From: Aeromonas sp. FDAARGOS 1405
GTDB lineage: Bacteria; Pseudomonadota; Gammaproteobacteria; Enterobacterales; Aeromonadaceae
DNA length: 64,000 bases
Direction: 5' to 3'
Assembly: GCF_019048265.1 (NCBI RefSeq)
Contig: NZ_CP077311.1
Coordinates: forward strand, 1,724,501-1,788,500
The position numbers were made by a program, and so were the translations under genes. Positions 38,896-46,793 of the stretch are shown one piece after another. The notes under the pieces were generated by a model, which searched no databases, was not told the origin of the DNA, and saw nothing but the letters and a program-made list of their open reading frames with translations. Within the stretch, counting starts at the first letter, position 1, and the number at the start of each line of letters is the position of its first letter.

Positions 38896-40308
38896 ATGGC
38901 GGAAGTTTCACTCGGGGTAAGCCCTGCCCAGCGCAAGTGGCTGCCCATGCTGGCGGCAGTCGGCTTTTTCATGCAGTCGCTGGATGGCACCATTCTCAAT
39001 ACCGCCCTGCCCAGCATGGCCGAGACGTTGGGGGAGAGCCCGCTGCAGATGCAGTCGGTGGTGATCGCCTACATGCTGACGGTGGCGCTGCTGATCCCTG
39101 CCTCCGGCTGGCTGGCGGACAGGTTCGGTACCCGTCGCATCTATCTGGCAGCGATCTCGCTGTTCACCCTCGGTTCGCTGGCTTGTGCCGCCTCCGGCTC
39201 GCTCTCCATGCTGGTGGCGGCCCGGGTGCTGCAGGGGATTGGCGGCGCCCTGCTGATGCCGGTCGGGCGATTGGCTGTGCTGCGGGTCTACGACAAGCGG
39301 GAGCTGCTGCGGGTGATGTCGTTCGTCACCATTCCGGGGCTGCTTGGCCCGCTGATGGGGCCAGCGCTCGGTGGCTGGCTGGTCGAGGTAGCGAGCTGGC
39401 ACTGGGTCTTTCTCATCAACCTGCCGGTGGGGGTGATCGGCTTTATGGCGAGCTGGTACTTTATGCCCGATCTGCGTCAGGCGACCGCCCGTTTTGATTG
39501 GCAGGGCTTCGTGCTGTTCAGCCTCGGCATGGTGCTGGTGTCGGTCGGTTTGCAGGGATTGGGGGAGCACAGCATCTCCACCGGCTGGGCGCTGTTTGCG
39601 CTGATTTTCGGGTTGGCGGCGATGGCGAGCTACTGGCTCTACGCTGCCAATGCGGAGCAGCCGCTCTTCAGTCTGAACCTGTTCAAGACCGCCACCTTCG
39701 CCATCGGGGTCTGGGGCAACCTGTTTGCCCGCCTCGGCAGCGGTGCCATGCCGTTCCTCACCCCGCTCTTTCTGCAATTGGGGCTTGGCTTCTCCCCGAG
39801 CAAGGCGGGGATGACCATGATCCCGACGGTGCTGGGCGCCATGCTGACCAAGACGCTGGTGAACAAGCTCATCCCCAGGGTGGGCTATCGCCGGATCCTG
39901 ATTGGCAACACTCTGTTGCTCGGCGCCATGATCGCCAGCTTCTACTTTATCGACAACCAGCTTCCCTATGGCGTGCTGCTGGGCTGGCTGGCGATCTTCG
40001 GCGCCATCAACTCGCTGCAGTTCTCCGCCATGAACACTCTCACGCTGCAAGATCTCAGCCCGACCCTGGCCAGTAGCGGCAACGGCCTGCTCTCGGTGGT
40101 GATGCAGCTCTCCATGAGTTTGGGGGTGGCGATTGCGGCCAGCCTGCTGGGGCTCTTCTCGGCGGGCACTTCAGCTGCCAATGGCCAGTGGCTGGCAGGG
40201 TTCCATCTCACCTACCTCTGTGTCGGTTTGCTCTCCATGCTGGCGGCGCTGATCTTTGCCCAGCTGGCGCGCGATGGTGTTACGCCGTCGTCACGGGCAG
40301 ATAGCTGA
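38896..40308 (+). CDS. mdtD: MFS drug:H+ antiporter, MdtD-like (DHA2)
   Basis: This is an inner-membrane exporter of the 14-helix DHA2 family. The 470-residue protein matches E. coli MdtD in length and N-terminus (FFMQSLDGTILNTALPSMA). It has the motif A loop GWLADRFGTRRIY and the antiporter motif C-like region GLLGPLMGPALGGWLVE. Substrates cannot be told from sequence. GGAGGTGG precedes ATG 38896. The 3' end overlaps the convergent YbaK-like gene by 29 bases. Confidence 0.8.
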   Translation: MAEVSLGVSPAQRKWLPMLAAVGFFMQSLDGTILNTALPSMAETLGESPLQMQSVVIAYMLTVALLIPASGWLADRFGTRRIYLAAISLFTLGSLACAASGSLSMLVAARVLQGIGGALLMPVGRLAVLRVYDKRELLRVMSFVTIPGLLGPLMGPALGGWLVEVASWHWVFLINLPVGVIGFMASWYFMPDLRQATARFDWQGFVLFSLGMVLVSVGLQGLGEHSISTGWALFALIFGLAAMASYWLYAANAEQPLFSLNLFKTATFAIGVWGNLFARLGSGAMPFLTPLFLQLGLGFSPSKAGMTMIPTVLGAMLTKTLVNKLIPRVGYRRILIGNTLLLGAMIASFYFIDNQLPYGVLLGWLAIFGAINSLQFSAMNTLTLQDLSPTLASSGNGLLSVVMQLSMSLGVAIAASLLGLFSAGTSAANGQWLAGFHLTYLCVGLLSMLAALIFAQLARDGVTPSSRADS

Positions 40309-40768
40309 CTTCGCAGGGGAGCTGCGCCAACACCTCAGCCAGATGGGCCGTCTCCAGCAGAAAGGTCTGCTCGGGGTGGCCCGGGGTCCAGGTGAAGGCG
40401 GAGTGGCTGAGCAGTTGCGGGTCCACCAGCAGCGGAATATCGGCGCGGGGCAGGAAGGGGCAGACCGCTCCCGGCAGGCAGCCGATCTCAGCCTGCATCT
40501 CTTCGGCGCTGCAGATGGAGGGCTTGGCACCGAGCGCGGCCTTGACCGCCTTGTTGTCGAGCCGGCCATTCCTGTGGGTCAGCAGCAGGGCGAAGCGGCC
40601 ATCCTTGAACTTGATAAAGAGGGTCTTGCTGAACTCCGCCTGCCAGCCGAAGCGGGCTTTGACCTTCTCATCGGTGGCGTAGTCGAGGATCGGTTCGTGT
40701 TCGAAGCGCTGGTGGGGCAGGGCGGTGAGCAGCTGGCAGTTGAAGTCGTGAATGGTATCGAGTGGCAT
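40280..40768 (-). CDS. YbaK/EbsC-type aminoacyl-tRNA deacylase (ProX-like)
   Basis: This is a free-standing INS-superfamily protein of 162 residues. It resembles the ProXp proteins that hydrolyse mischarged tRNAs, for example Ala-tRNA(Pro). Motifs include FSKTLFIKFKDGRFALLLTH with the conserved lysine region, LDNKAVKAALG, and CLPGAVCPFLP with the G-x-x-P turn. It is distinct from the YbaK at 57017. The gene converges with mdtD and their 3' ends overlap. Substrate tRNA is not determined by the sequence alone. Confidence 0.8.
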   Translation of the reverse strand: MPLDTIHDFNCQLLTALPHQRFEHEPILDYATDEKVKARFGWQAEFSKTLFIKFKDGRFALLLTHRNGRLDNKAVKAALGAKPSICSAEEMQAEIGCLPGAVCPFLPRADIPLLVDPQLLSHSAFTWTPGHPEQTFLLETAHLAEVLAQLPCEVSYLPVTTA

Positions 40769-40855
40769 GGGGTTCTCCTGTGGTGGGCGCTATCCTGCCA
40801 CTCTCGCAGAGGCTGGCCCAATGACACTTTCTTATCCGTGATAAGCAACCTTGTC

Positions 40856-40889
40856 CGTGAAACAACAAGGGCGCCGCGAGGCGCCCTTG
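40856..40889 (-). terminator. folB-folK terminator
   Basis: CAAGGGCGCC (40866-40875) and GGCGCCCTTG (40880-40889) form a 10-bp stem with a GCGA loop. On the minus strand it is followed by TTGTTT, so it ends the fol transcript. Confidence 0.82.
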
Positions 40890-40893
40890 GGGA

Positions 40894-41403
40894 TCAGTGA
40901 TGCTGCAATTCGCACGCTTCCCAGTGAAATGGAATGGGGCACAGCTGCTGGGAGGCCTTGTCATAGGCTTGCCACAACGACTCCATGGTGCGGCCATCGA
41001 CTGGGTGGCGCAAGGTGGGTGCCAGCTCGGCCAGCGGCCACAGCACGAAGGCATTGGTGAGGATCTCGCCGCGCGGCAACACCAACGGTGTCTCGCAGAC
41101 CAGATCACCATAGAGCAGCAGATCGAGATCCAGCGTGCGCGGGGCGAACTTCTTGGCATCTGGCTCGCGACCGTGGGCAAACTCCATGGCCCGTAGCCGC
41201 TGGCAGACGGTGCTCAGCGGCAGCTCGGTCTTTGCAGCGGCCACCAGGTTGTAGAAGGGGCGGCCGTTGAAGCCGACAGCCTCGCTTTCAAATACCCGGG
41301 AGACCTGCAACTCGCCAAACTCGGCGTGCAGGGCATCGAGCCCCGCGCGGATATGGCGATTCCGCTCGATATTGGATCCCAGGCTTATATAGATAGTGGT
41401 CAT
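40894..41403 (-). CDS. folK: 6-hydroxymethyl-7,8-dihydropterin pyrophosphokinase
   Basis: FolK transfers pyrophosphate from ATP to hydroxymethyldihydropterin in folate synthesis. The 169-residue product begins TTIYISLGSNIERNRHI and has the HPPK signature KFAPRTLDLDLLLYGD, with the metal-binding aspartates, and the FVLWPLAELAP segment. ATG 41403 shares a base with the folB stop codon (TGATG), so the two genes are translationally coupled. Confidence 0.95.
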   Translation of the reverse strand: MTTIYISLGSNIERNRHIRAGLDALHAEFGELQVSRVFESEAVGFNGRPFYNLVAAAKTELPLSTVCQRLRAMEFAHGREPDAKKFAPRTLDLDLLLYGDLVCETPLVLPRGEILTNAFVLWPLAELAPTLRHPVDGRTMESLWQAYDKASQQLCPIPFHWEACELQHH

Positions 41404-41774
41404 CAGTTGCTGCTCGCGGCTGGCGTGCGATGGCGCAAGATCTCGACGCCGACGCCGGCGGCATTTGGCACGGCGCCCGGTTTGGTCAGGGTAACCTTGA
41501 CCCACTGTACCCGCTCATCGGCCAACACCAGCATGGCAACCTGTTCGGCCATGGTTTCGACCAGTTCGACCACCTTGCCGCTGACATGCTCGCAAATCTT
41601 GTTGGAGAGATCGGCATAATCCAGTGCCAGATTGATATCGTCGGTTGCGGCGGCGGGACGGTTGTCGAACCCCATCTCGAGGTCGAAACAGAGTTTCTGG
41701 CGAATGCCCTTCTCCCACTCATATACACCGATAGTGGTCAAAACTTCGAGTCCGCGAATAAACACCTTGTCCAT
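41403..41774 (-). CDS. folB: Dihydroneopterin aldolase
   Basis: FolB cleaves dihydroneopterin to hydroxymethyldihydropterin and glycolaldehyde, feeding FolK, the next gene. The 123-residue product begins MDKVFIRGLEVLTTIGVYEW and has the family's GVYEWEKG loop, the DYADLSNKI segment and LVETMAEQVAMLVL. Both substrate-handling positions (Glu in the YEWE loop and the later Lys in VKVTLTKPGA) are present. The gene is divergent from plsY, as in many gamma-proteobacteria. Confidence 0.96.
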   Translation of the reverse strand: MDKVFIRGLEVLTTIGVYEWEKGIRQKLCFDLEMGFDNRPAAATDDINLALDYADLSNKICEHVSGKVVELVETMAEQVAMLVLADERVQWVKVTLTKPGAVPNAAGVGVEILRHRTPAASSN

Positions 41775-41949
41775 GACAGTACTTCTTCTTTACTCTTGAT
41801 GGGCTGTGATGACAGCGCAGGGATGCAGGCTCGGCAAGCAGTTTGCCGCGCGGTCGGTTTGGGCGACACGCTTTTGGGCAAGCCCGAGCCAGCGCCAGAG
41901 AATGTGGCCCGCATCATACCCCATTCATATCGTGGTAAAAACGACCAAG

Positions 41950-42612
41950 ATGACGGCCCTGACGATTTTGATGATTATTCTGGCCTACCTGGGTGGTTCT
42001 CTATCCAGTGCCGTGCTGGTTTCTCGGATCACGGGTCTGCCGGATCCCCGTGACCATGGCTCGCACAACCCGGGGGCCACCAATGTACTGCGCCTCGGCG
42101 GGCGCATGGCGGCGCTGGTGGTACTGCTGCTCGATGTGCTCAAGGGGACAGCTCCCGTCTATCTCGCCTGGTATCTGCAGATCAAACCCGTCTACCTTGG
42201 CTTTATCGGGGTTGCCGCTTGTCTTGGCCACATGTATCCCCTCTTCTTTCATTTTCGTGGCGGCAAAGGGGTGGCTACGGCGCTCGGTACCATGCTGCCC
42301 ATCGGCTTTACCATGGGAGGAGCGGTGATCGGTACCTGGCTGCTGGTGCTACTGGTGAGCGGCTACTCTTCGCTGGCCTCCATTATTACTGTGCTGCTGA
42401 CGCCGCTCTTTACCTATCTACTCAAACCCGAATATACCCTGCCAGTCTCCCTGCTCTCCTGCCTCATTCTGATCCGCCATCACGAGAACATCTCCCGCCT
42501 GCTTAAGGGGGAAGAACCCAGAGTCTGGGGGCGAAAACGTGCTGCCAGTGCCAAGGAAGTGGCAGAAATAGCTAATGTTGCGCAAAAAAGAGACGAACGA
42601 GACAAAAAGTGA
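41950..42612 (+). CDS. plsY: Glycerol-3-phosphate acyltransferase PlsY
   Basis: PlsY is the inner-membrane enzyme that transfers the acyl group of acyl-phosphate to glycerol-3-phosphate, starting phospholipid synthesis. The 220-residue protein has several membrane helices and the three conserved loops: [40 protein letters not shown], and [18 protein letters not shown]. The frame is open upstream from 41806, but ATG 41950 gives the conserved short N-terminus. Confidence 0.96.
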   Translation: MTALTILMIILAYLGGSLSSAVLVSRITGLPDPRDHGSHNPGATNVLRLGGRMAALVVLLLDVLKGTAPVYLAWYLQIKPVYLGFIGVAACLGHMYPLFFHFRGGKGVATALGTMLPIGFTMGGAVIGTWLLVLLVSGYSSLASIITVLLTPLFTYLLKPEYTLPVSLLSCLILIRHHENISRLLKGEEPRVWGRKRAASAKEVAEIANVAQKRDERDKK

Positions 42613-42621
42613 AATTTCCCG

Positions 42622-42650
42622 TTGACCATCCGCCTTAAAATCCGTTTAAT
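42622..42650 (+). promoter_or_regulatory. Promoter of the tRNA array
   Basis: TTGACC (42622-42627), a 17-base spacer and TTTAAT (42645-42650) are followed by a GC-rich discriminator (AGCGCCC) just before the first tRNA. That is the layout expected of a stringently controlled stable-RNA promoter. Confidence 0.75.
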
Positions 42651-42659
42651 AGCGCCCAC

Positions 42660-42735
42660 GCCCAGATAGCTCAGTCGGTAGAGCAGGGGATTGAAAATCC
42701 CCGTGTCGGCGGTTCGATTCCGTCTCTGGGCACCA
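42660..42735 (+). tRNA. tRNA-Phe (GAA), copy 1
   Basis: The 76-base cloverleaf has acceptor GCCCAGA pairing with TCTGGGC, anticodon GAA in TTGAAAATC, TTCGATT in the T loop and an encoded CCA end. Confidence 0.97.
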
Positions 42736-42787
42736 AATTTTGGTGCCATGAAATAAAAATTTGTTCATGCACAATGGTTTAAAGTGT

Positions 42788-42863
<76 letters not shown>

Positions 42864-42866
42864 TTT

Positions 42867-42942
42867 GCCCAGATAGCTCAGTCGGTAGAGCAGGGGATTG
42901 AAAATCCCCGTGTCGGCGGTTCGATTCCGTCTCTGGGCACCA
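42867..42942 (+). tRNA. tRNA-Phe (GAA), copy 2
   Basis: This is identical to the copy at 42660-42735 over the whole 76 bases, only 3 bases after the tRNA-Thr. It probably arose by local duplication. Confidence 0.97.
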
Positions 42943-42950
42943 CTAATAAT

Positions 42951-43026
42951 TCCTCCTTAGCTCAGTCGGTAGAGCGACGGACTGTTAATCCGCAGGTCGC
43001 TGGTTCGAGCCCAGCAGGAGGAGCCA
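42951..43026 (+). tRNA. tRNA-Asn (GTT)
   Basis: The 76-base cloverleaf has acceptor TCCTCCT pairing with AGGAGGA, anticodon GTT in CTGTTAATC, and encoded CCA. It is the last tRNA of the array. Confidence 0.97.
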
Positions 43027-43032
43027 AACCGA

Positions 43033-43065
43033 AAAGCCCTTGTCGAAAGACAAGGGCTTTTTTTC
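43033..43065 (+). terminator. tRNA array terminator
   Basis: AAAGCCCTTGTC (43033-43044) and GACAAGGGCTTT (43049-43060) form a perfect 12-bp stem with a GAAA loop and a long T run. Confidence 0.95.
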
Positions 43066-43131
43066 TTTGGTTCAATACCGATTTTTACCATAACAACCAT
43101 CACACACGCACAGAATGACGGCAGGATAGAT

Positions 43132-44304
43132 ATGGAAAATCAAGTAGTTATAGAGTCAAAGGGGCGACTGGCCACCATCCGCGAGTGGCTTGAGCCCGTG
43201 CTGGTGCTGCTGATCCTCGGCAGCCTGTTTGGCTATCTCGGCAGCCAGATGGGCCTCTCCGCCATGGTCAACACCCTGTTCAATACCGCCCACCAGCTGC
43301 TACTCAATACCGTGCTCTTCATCATGGGGATCACCGTACTTTCCGGTGCCCTCAGCCAGCTGCTGAGCGAATTCGGGGTGATCCGCCTGCTGGAGGTGCT
43401 GCTGGCACCCCTGATGAAGCCGGTGTTCCGCTTGCCGGGGCGCACCGCGCTGGCGGCGCTGATGACCTTCTTCTCCGATAACCCGGCGGTGATCAGCCTC
43501 GCCAAGGACAGCCGCTTTCGCAAGGGCTTCACCCCCTGGCAACTGGTGTCTCTGACCAACTTCGGTACCGCCTTCGGTATGGGCCTGATCGTGGTGACCT
43601 TTATGGCCACCCTGCAGCTACCGGGCGGGGAGTCCACCGCCAGCGCGGCGCTGATCGGGCTGCTCGGCGCTCTGGTTGGCTCGGTGGTATCTACCCGACT
43701 GATGCAGCGGATGATCCGCCCGCTGGTGGGTGAGGTGCTGGATGATGAGCCGACTGATGCCAAGGGGCACAAGGTCGGGGTCAGCAAAGAGGTGGCGCCG
43801 GGCTGGTTGCGGATCCTCAACTCGTTGCTCGATGGCGGCAAATCCGGTGTGGAGCTGGGAATGGCGGTGATCCCGGGGGTGCTCATCATCAGCACCTTCG
43901 TCATGCTGCTCACCTTCGGTCCGGGGGAGAAGGGCTATACCGGCGAAGCATTTCAGGGGGTTGCCCTGCTGCCGGTGCTGGCTGCCAAGGTAAGCTGGCT
44001 GTTTGACCTGCTGTTTGGCTTCCAGCAGCCGGAGCTGGTCGCTTTCCCGGCTACCTCGCTCGGTGCGGTCGGTGCCGCCATGTCGCTGGTGCCCCCCTTT
44101 ATTGCCAAGGGGTGGATCACCGGCAACGAGGTCGCGGTGTTTACCGCCATGGGGATGTGCTGGAGCGGCTTTTTGAGCACCCACACCGCCATGCTCGATG
44201 CCCTCGGCTATCGTCACCTCACCTCCCGCGCCATCGTCGCCCATACGGTCGGCGGCCTGTGCGCCGGGGTGGCTGCGCACCAGCTTTATATGCTGCTGGG
44301 CTGA
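43132..44304 (+). CDS. Polytopic membrane protein, CD0519/CD1768-like (Gate-type)
   Basis: The 390-residue product has about ten hydrophobic segments and resembles the CD0519/CD1768 membrane protein family, which carries nucleoside-recognition (Gate)-like domains. Notable stretches are ALMTFFSDNPAVISLAKDSR, LTNFGTAFGMGLIVVTFMAT and PELVAFPATSLGAVGAAMSL. A transport role is likely, but the substrate is unknown. AGGATAGAT precedes ATG 43132. It lies between the tRNA terminator and its own bidirectional terminator, so it is a single-gene unit. Confidence 0.7.
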   Translation: MENQVVIESKGRLATIREWLEPVLVLLILGSLFGYLGSQMGLSAMVNTLFNTAHQLLLNTVLFIMGITVLSGALSQLLSEFGVIRLLEVLLAPLMKPVFRLPGRTALAALMTFFSDNPAVISLAKDSRFRKGFTPWQLVSLTNFGTAFGMGLIVVTFMATLQLPGGESTASAALIGLLGALVGSVVSTRLMQRMIRPLVGEVLDDEPTDAKGHKVGVSKEVAPGWLRILNSLLDGGKSGVELGMAVIPGVLIISTFVMLLTFGPGEKGYTGEAFQGVALLPVLAAKVSWLFDLLFGFQQPELVAFPATSLGAVGAAMSLVPPFIAKGWITGNEVAVFTAMGMCWSGFLSTHTAMLDALGYRHLTSRAIVAHTVGGLCAGVAAHQLYMLLG

Positions 44305-44317
44305 GCAGAGTGAAATG

Positions 44318-44345
44318 AGAGAGGGGCGCTGCGGCGCCCCTCTCT
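44318..44345. terminator. Bidirectional terminator
   Basis: A perfect 12-bp stem (44318-44329 and 44334-44345, loop TGCG) sits between the convergent membrane-protein and B3/B4 genes. T runs are short on both sides. Confidence 0.65.
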
Positions 44346-44367
44346 GTATCCTGCAGACGAAACTCGC

Positions 44368-45060
44368 CTATTCGTTATGGCCGATCAGGCACTGCGCGAT
44401 CACCGCCTCCGGCATCATCTCCCGCAGCCTAGCGACCAGTGTTTCCCCCGCCTCATGCAGCGCAGCCAGCGGCATCTCGGGCAGGCTCTCCAGAATGAAC
44501 CACATCTGGCCCGAATCGACACTTAATCGGGTGCGTACACCCTGCCGCCAGTTCCAGCGCCGACAGGTGACCCCCTTGTCATCCCGCCAGACGACCTCGC
44601 CGGGCTCCACTGGTTCGTGGGTCGGCTCGCCCCCCTTCATGGTATCGAACCGCTCGCTGCCATCGGCCACCACCAGTCGCGGCAGTCCCTCATAGGCAAG
44701 CAGGTTTTCGCCCCCCACCGGAATGGCGTAACGGATACTGATGGCGTTGTAGAGATCGACCACGGGATCGATGGCGGGCAGGTTGCCATCGCGGGCGACC
44801 CGTTTTCTCAGAGCTTCGGCGGAACAGGGAGTCCGCTGCGGCTTGGCGCCGAACTTTCTGAATAGATCGCCCCAGGCGGCGAGATGCGCCTCTGCCCACG
44901 GCACATCGGCAGTCAGCATGGCGGTGCAGGCTTCATCAAGGGCGCGTGCCCCCACGTTCGGGTCAACCACGGCTGCGGCCTGCACCGTGATGCTCAGAGC
45001 GCGAAAGCTAGGAGCCAACTGGCTGACTTCGGGGGAGATATAGGGGGTGATCAGGGACAT
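44368..45060 (-). CDS. B3/B4 tRNA-binding domain protein (PheT editing-domain-like)
   Basis: The 230-residue product matches free-standing B3/B4 domain proteins, related to the editing domain of the phenylalanyl-tRNA synthetase beta chain. Typical segments are LPAIDPVVDLYNAISIRYAIPVGG and PGEVVWRDDKGVTCRRWNWRQG. The likely role is trans-editing or binding of a tRNA or amino acid, but it is unproven for this family. ATG 45060 begins the conserved part; the frame is open further upstream without support. It lies 1.3 kb from two tRNA-Phe genes. Confidence 0.8.
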   Translation of the reverse strand: MSLITPYISPEVSQLAPSFRALSITVQAAAVVDPNVGARALDEACTAMLTADVPWAEAHLAAWGDLFRKFGAKPQRTPCSAEALRKRVARDGNLPAIDPVVDLYNAISIRYAIPVGGENLLAYEGLPRLVVADGSERFDTMKGGEPTHEPVEPGEVVWRDDKGVTCRRWNWRQGVRTRLSVDSGQMWFILESLPEMPLAALHEAGETLVARLREMMPEAVIAQCLIGHNE

Positions 45061-45503
45061 AGCGACTCCATAAAACGAACGAGGCTGGGAGAAGGCGGTT
45101 GCCGGCCAGCATAGCGGCAACGGCAAATCCGGTTTGAGAGCCATCTTGCGCGAACATTTTAGATAAGAAAATTTACATGATCTTAATAGCCATAAGTTTC
45201 ATGAATGAAAAATGATGTGTTCAAGGAGATGGCGGGCATGTACCGGTATATAGCGAAGAGTAGCCCTGCGGTTTCCGGTTCGTTGCGGCAATACCCCTTT
45301 GCCGCCTTGATCTGCAGCGGCAGCCGCTGGCCGTCCGGCTCTCTTGTGATGCCCTCAGTTGTCATGCCCAAGCACGAGGCGGTCACTCAAATCGCTTGAT
45401 TGCTCAATGAGTTGGCTATGGCTGGCGTTTTTTCATCGTTCTGGCCCCGCTTATGCATTTCTCTTGGCAACACCATCAAGGGTCGTTGTCGCGGAGAGAT
45501 ATC
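45061..45503. other. Intergenic stretch without a convincing gene
   Basis: These 443 bases between the B3/B4 gene and the orphan small gene hold short overlapping open frames on both strands. One is a plus-strand frame at 45205-45399 with an internal ATG 45238 behind AAGGAG; another is a minus-strand frame at 45183-45386. Neither has recognisable family features. The part around 45150-45210 is AT-rich and probably holds promoters. Confidence 0.5.
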
Positions 45504-45959
45504 ATGATCAGCAGCCTGCTTCCCCTTGCCTCGATCGCCCTCAAGCTGGGCAGCCAGCTGCTTGGCAGCAGTAGCAAACCCCAGCCCGTGCAGCCTGCCG
45601 TACAGGAGGAGCACCTAGCCCCGACCGTCCAGAGCCTGTTCCAGCGACTTGGTATCAAGGATGCCGATAGCGAACAGAACCGCTCGGCCATCAACCACTT
45701 TATGGGGGAGCTGATGCAGACCCTGGGGCAGGAGAATGGTGGCCAATCCCTCACGGCTGCCATCGACAGCGCCCGCAATCAGCTGGCGAGCGGCACCCAG
45801 AGTACACGCCTCGATGCGCTGCAAAGCGAGCTAGATACCCTCAAGGATTCCCTCGGTGCCAGCCATCTCAACCTCGATCAGCTGCTCGGCGCCTTTAAAC
45901 AGACCCTGCCCAATGGCAAGGGAGATGGGGTTGGCAAGCTGCTAAATGCCAGCGCGTGA
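45504..45959 (+). CDS. Hypothetical protein, Gln/Ser-rich helical
   Basis: The 151-residue product is not recognised. It starts with a hydrophobic stretch (ISSLLPLASIALKLGSQLLG) that could be a weak membrane or amphipathic helix, then a helical, polar region with many Gln, Leu and Ser residues. It has no cysteine and no enzymatic motif. GGAGAG lies 6 to 7 bases before ATG 45504, and a strong terminator follows, which supports a real gene. A phasin-like or cell-envelope helper role is possible but not shown. Confidence 0.65.
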   Translation: MISSLLPLASIALKLGSQLLGSSSKPQPVQPAVQEEHLAPTVQSLFQRLGIKDADSEQNRSAINHFMGELMQTLGQENGGQSLTAAIDSARNQLASGTQSTRLDALQSELDTLKDSLGASHLNLDQLLGAFKQTLPNGKGDGVGKLLNASA

Positions 45960-45977
45960 ACGGTGGCAAGCAATAAA

Positions 45978-46010
45978 AAACGGCAACCTCGGGTTGCCGT
46001 TTCTGTTTTT
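45978..46010. terminator. Bidirectional terminator
   Basis: AAACGGCAACC (45978-45988) and GGTTGCCGTTT (45992-46002) form an 11-bp stem with A and T runs on either side. It serves the orphan gene on the plus strand and the PaiB-like gene on the minus strand. Confidence 0.88.
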
Positions 46011-46021
46011 GGTTTAACACG

Positions 46022-46657
46022 TTATGAGGGAGGTGATGGCGGGTTTTCCATGTCGCTGGCTACTTCTACCTGCCCTCTTGCGTACAAAGCGTGAGCTGCC
46101 TCTTGGCGATCCGCTGCCTCCTTGTTCTGACTGAGTTTGAACTTGCCGACTAGCCCAGTTATCTCGATTTCGATTCCCACCACAGCAGCCACTTTGGCCT
46201 CGAGATAGTCTCGGGGGGCATCTGCCATTTTCCATGGGGTCGGTTCTCCGGCCTCATGATGACGAGTCAGATTTGCCAGCAGGCGGCGTACGAAGCGGGC
46301 ATCGTCGCGAATCTGGATGCGACCGTGAGCATGCACAACGCTGTAGTTCCAGGTCGGTACCTGCTGGTGATGCGCTTTCTTGCTTGGATACCAGTTAGGG
46401 GAGATATAGGCATCTGCAGCCTTGAAGATCACCAGGACTTCGTCCCCATCCCTGGCCTCTTGCCAGAGCGGATTGTTGCGGGCTACATGGGCACGTAGGA
46501 CGCCATGCTTCCCACTCTCCGTGTCCAGTTCGAACGGAAGATGGTTCGCATCCAGCCCCCGCTCACCGTGGGTGATCAGCGCTCCTAGCGGATGTGCCTG
46601 CATCAGTTTATGCAGAGCTTCGGGGTCATCGGTGGCGAAATAAGGTGGTAGATACAT
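46022..46657 (-). CDS. FMN-binding PaiB-like protein
   Basis: The 211-residue product belongs to the PaiB family, flavin-reductase-like split-barrel proteins annotated as negative transcriptional regulators after Bacillus PaiB. Motifs include MYLPPYFATDDPEALHKLM, HPLGALITHGERGLDANHLPF and YISPNWYPSKKAHHQQVPTWNY, the last carrying the FMN-contacting residues. The biochemical role in gamma-proteobacteria is unclear. ATG 46657 is the conserved start. It is a single-gene unit. Confidence 0.85.
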   Translation of the reverse strand: MYLPPYFATDDPEALHKLMQAHPLGALITHGERGLDANHLPFELDTESGKHGVLRAHVARNNPLWQEARDGDEVLVIFKAADAYISPNWYPSKKAHHQQVPTWNYSVVHAHGRIQIRDDARFVRRLLANLTRHHEAGEPTPWKMADAPRDYLEAKVAAVVGIEIEITGLVGKFKLSQNKEAADRQEAAHALYARGQVEVASDMENPPSPPS

Positions 46658-46749
46658 GCAGACTCCTTTATCGATAGTTGGCTTCCATGCATAACGCATC
46701 GGATGCCCATTCTTGCGTCAGCAGGGACATCAAGCGATAGCCGGGGAAT

Positions 46750-46771
46750 AAAAAGAGGGCCTAAGCCCTCT
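46750..46771 (-). terminator. arg operon terminator
   Basis: AGAGGGC (46754-46760) and GCCCTCT (46765-46771) form a 7-bp stem. On the minus strand it is followed by TTTTTATT, ending the argCBFGH transcript. Confidence 0.82.
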
Positions 46772-46793
46772 CGTCACATATCACCAACCGCGA

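Noticed and set aside
45205-45399. Plus-strand frame of 64 codons, inner ATG 45238 behind AAGGAG
   Set aside because: An opposing frame of similar size covers the same DNA and neither resembles a known protein; left as unsupported.
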